A DNA stretch of 12,611 nt from OMOG01 sp041485845 (GTDB taxonomy: Bacteria > Acidobacteriota > Terriglobia > Bryobacterales > Bryobacteraceae). This document shows positions 11,282 through 12,611 of the stretch, piece by piece. The notes under the pieces were generated by a model. That model was not told where the DNA came from. It saw only the letters and a program-made list of their open reading frames with translations, and did not search any database. Both the position numbers and the translations under genes were made by a program. The stretch spans positions 1 through 12,611 of the forward strand of contig JBGPKH010000214.1 in the NCBI GenBank assembly GCA_041485845.1. Direction: 5' to 3'. Positions within the stretch are counted from its first letter, which is position 1. Every line of letters starts with the position of its first letter.

Positions 11282-12611
11282 ATGGGTCAACTTTGGCGGC
11301 GGCTGACTTACTTTTTCGGCAGAGAGCGCTTGGCCCGCGATCTGGACGACGAAATGCGCCTGCACATCGAAATGCGCGCGCGCAAGCTGCAGGATGGGGG
11401 CATGAGCGATCCGTCCTCCGCCGCGCATCGCCAGTTCGGCAACCGCACCGCGATCCTCGAGGCCAGCGCGGAGGTCTGGGGCTGGGGCGCCTGGGATCGT
11501 TTGTTTCAGGACTTCCGCCTCGGCGGCCGCACGCTGCGCAAGACACCGGCCTTCACCGCCATCGCGGCGCTCACTCTGGCTCGGGGGCTCGGCATCAACA
11601 CGGCGGTATTCAGCGTGGTGAACGCCGTCATGATTCGCGCCCTGCCGTACCGCGAGCCCGGCCGTCTGATTTCGTTGTGGGAAGAGGCCAGCCGCCGGCG
11701 GCAACCGCAGCAGTTCAGCAGTTCCGGAACCAAGGTGGGAGGCGCCGGCGGTCCCCAGCGCACCACCGTGTCGGTGGCAAACCTGGTGGACTACCAGCAC
11801 GGCCGGGCGTTTGTGGGCTTGGCCGCGTATGACTCCACTCCGATGAACCTCACTGGAACCGGAACCCCGGAAAGAATCCCCGGCGAAAGCGTCACGTGGA
11901 ATTTCTTCAGAGTACTGGGTGTGGAGCCCGCGCAGGGCCGCACCTTCCTGCCCGAAGACGACCGGCCCGGCGCGGGCTCCGCCGTGATCCTCACATATGA
12001 CTTCTGGCAGCGGCGCCTGGGCGGCGATACGGCGGTCCTGGAGCGCACCGTAATGCTGGATGGACGGCCGTACCAGGCGATCGGGGTGTTGCCGCGCGGA
12101 TTCGAGTCGCCGGCACAGTTCGGCATCAAGGACCGGATGCAGTTCTACGTTCCGGCGTCATATTCCCGGCAACTGCTGGCCAGCCGCGGCGACCATGAGG
12201 TCAACGTGGTGGGGCGGCTCAAAGCGGGCGTGACGGCGAAAGCGGCGCAGGCGGAGCTCGACTTGATTTCCACCAATCTCGCGAAGCAATTCCCCGACTC
12301 GAATCGAGGCATGCGCGCCGCGATCGCGCCCCTGCGCGACGATCTGGTGCGCAACGTGCGAGACTCGCTCTTCGCCTTGCTGGGCGCGGCCGGGCTGATC
12401 GTGCTCATCACCTGCGTCAACGTGGCCAACCTGCTGCTGGTGCGCGCGGTGGCCCGGCGTCACGAATCCAGCGTGCGGCTGGCGCTGGGCGCAAGCCGCT
12501 TTCGCATGGTGCGGCAGTTCCTGGCGGAAAGCCTGCTCGTGGCCGCGTCCGGATGCGCCGCCGCGATCGTGATGGGGCGAATGCTGATGAGACTGCTGAT
12601 TTCGATCGCCC
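11282..12611 (+). CDS. ADOP-type MacB/FtsX permease (partial, 3' end outside window)
   Basis: GAGGAG (11271-11276) precedes this ATG by 5 bases. The 443 visible residues match the acidobacterial duplicated orphan permease layout. An N-terminal cytoplasmic prefix holds LDDEMRLHIEMRARKLQDGG (21-40) and AEVWGWGAWDRLFQDFRLGG (63-82). Then come a first membrane segment with LARGLGINTAVFSVVNAVMI (99-118) and LPYREPGRLISLWEE, and a MacB-like periplasmic domain (about 125-350: GESVTWNFFRVLGVEPAQGR, LTYDFWQRRLGGD, VMLDGRPYQAIGVLPRGFE). The FtsX membrane part starts at about 364 with LFALLGAAGLIVLITCVNVA and continues NLLLVRAVARRHESSVRLAL. Complete members have about 800 residues in two permease halves. 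Known members lack a fused ATPase, and none is visible next to it, so the ATP-binding partner and substrate are unknown. It is probably co-transcribed with padR. Confidence 0.92.
   Translation, partial: MGQLWRRLTYFFGRERLARDLDDEMRLHIEMRARKLQDGGMSDPSSAAHRQFGNRTAILEASAEVWGWGAWDRLFQDFRLGGRTLRKTPAFTAIAALTLARGLGINTAVFSVVNAVMIRALPYREPGRLISLWEEASRRRQPQQFSSSGTKVGGAGGPQRTTVSVANLVDYQHGRAFVGLAAYDSTPMNLTGTGTPERIPGESVTWNFFRVLGVEPAQGRTFLPEDDRPGAGSAVILTYDFWQRRLGGDTAVLERTVMLDGRPYQAIGVLPRGFESPAQFGIKDRMQFYVPASYSRQLLASRGDHEVNVVGRLKAGVTAKAAQAELDLISTNLAKQFPDSNRGMRAAIAPLRDDLVRNVRDSLFALLGAAGLIVLITCVNVANLLLVRAVARRHESSVRLALGASRFRMVRQFLAESLLVAASGCAAAIVMGRMLMRLLISIA

Noticed and set aside
10623..11546. Minus-strand frame of 307 codons over the GH125 start, padR and the permease start
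   Set aside because: It overlaps three well-supported genes and has no family features.
1..12611. CRISPR arrays, tRNA or rRNA genes
   Set aside because: No regularly spaced short repeats with unique spacers, no tRNA cloverleaf and no rRNA-like sequence were seen.

Overview
The window looks like chromosomal DNA of a GC-rich acidobacterium, probably of the Solibacter/Bryobacter type. The main reason is the right end: a small PadR-family regulator followed by the start of an acidobacterial-type MacB/FtsX permease (ADOP family). YIP1 proteins, DUF4097 lipoproteins, secreted TPR proteins and an isolated GH125 mannosidase also fit that group. The taxon is inferred from gene content; there is no rRNA or tRNA here.

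Left part (1-3880). The window opens in the last 43 codons of an ISKra4-like transposase. A YIP1 membrane protein on the minus strand diverges from two plus-strand predicted lipoproteins: an amidohydrolase-like protein that lacks the HxH metal motif, and a DUF4097 beta-repeat protein with a regular TSNG ladder. An HDOD protein converges on them, with an inverted repeat between as the likely shared terminator.

Middle (3881-7380). The 468 bases between the HDOD gene and the next gene contain a 263-bp element with 25-bp terminal inverted repeats and perfect 8-bp flanking direct repeats, a new-looking MITE. Next come two overlapping genes, each encoding only the cytoplasmic N-terminal half of KdpD (KdpD domain plus USP domain) with no kinase. 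The first has decayed nucleotide-site motifs and the second has intact ones. A predicted secreted TPR protein follows closely. No kdpFABC genes are visible.

Accessory patch (7381-8578). This holds a ribbon-helix-helix antitoxin-like gene, a downstream partner that appears broken by a 1-nt frameshift, a hairpin-rich stretch, and the 3' remnant of a TIGR01777-family epimerase gene. It reads as an eroded insertion zone.

Right part (8579-12611). On the minus strand are a secreted Sel1-repeat protein, a two-copy ~50-bp tandem repeat upstream of it, and a Tat/Sec-exported GH125 mannosidase. Divergent from the mannosidase is padR, which starts with GTG inside a perfect palindrome and may be leaderless and self-regulated. 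It is followed 11 bp later by the permease gene, which runs off the window. The most unusual items are the kinase-less KdpD tandem, the MITE, the metal-site-less amidohydrolase and the frameshifted toxin-antitoxin-like pair.
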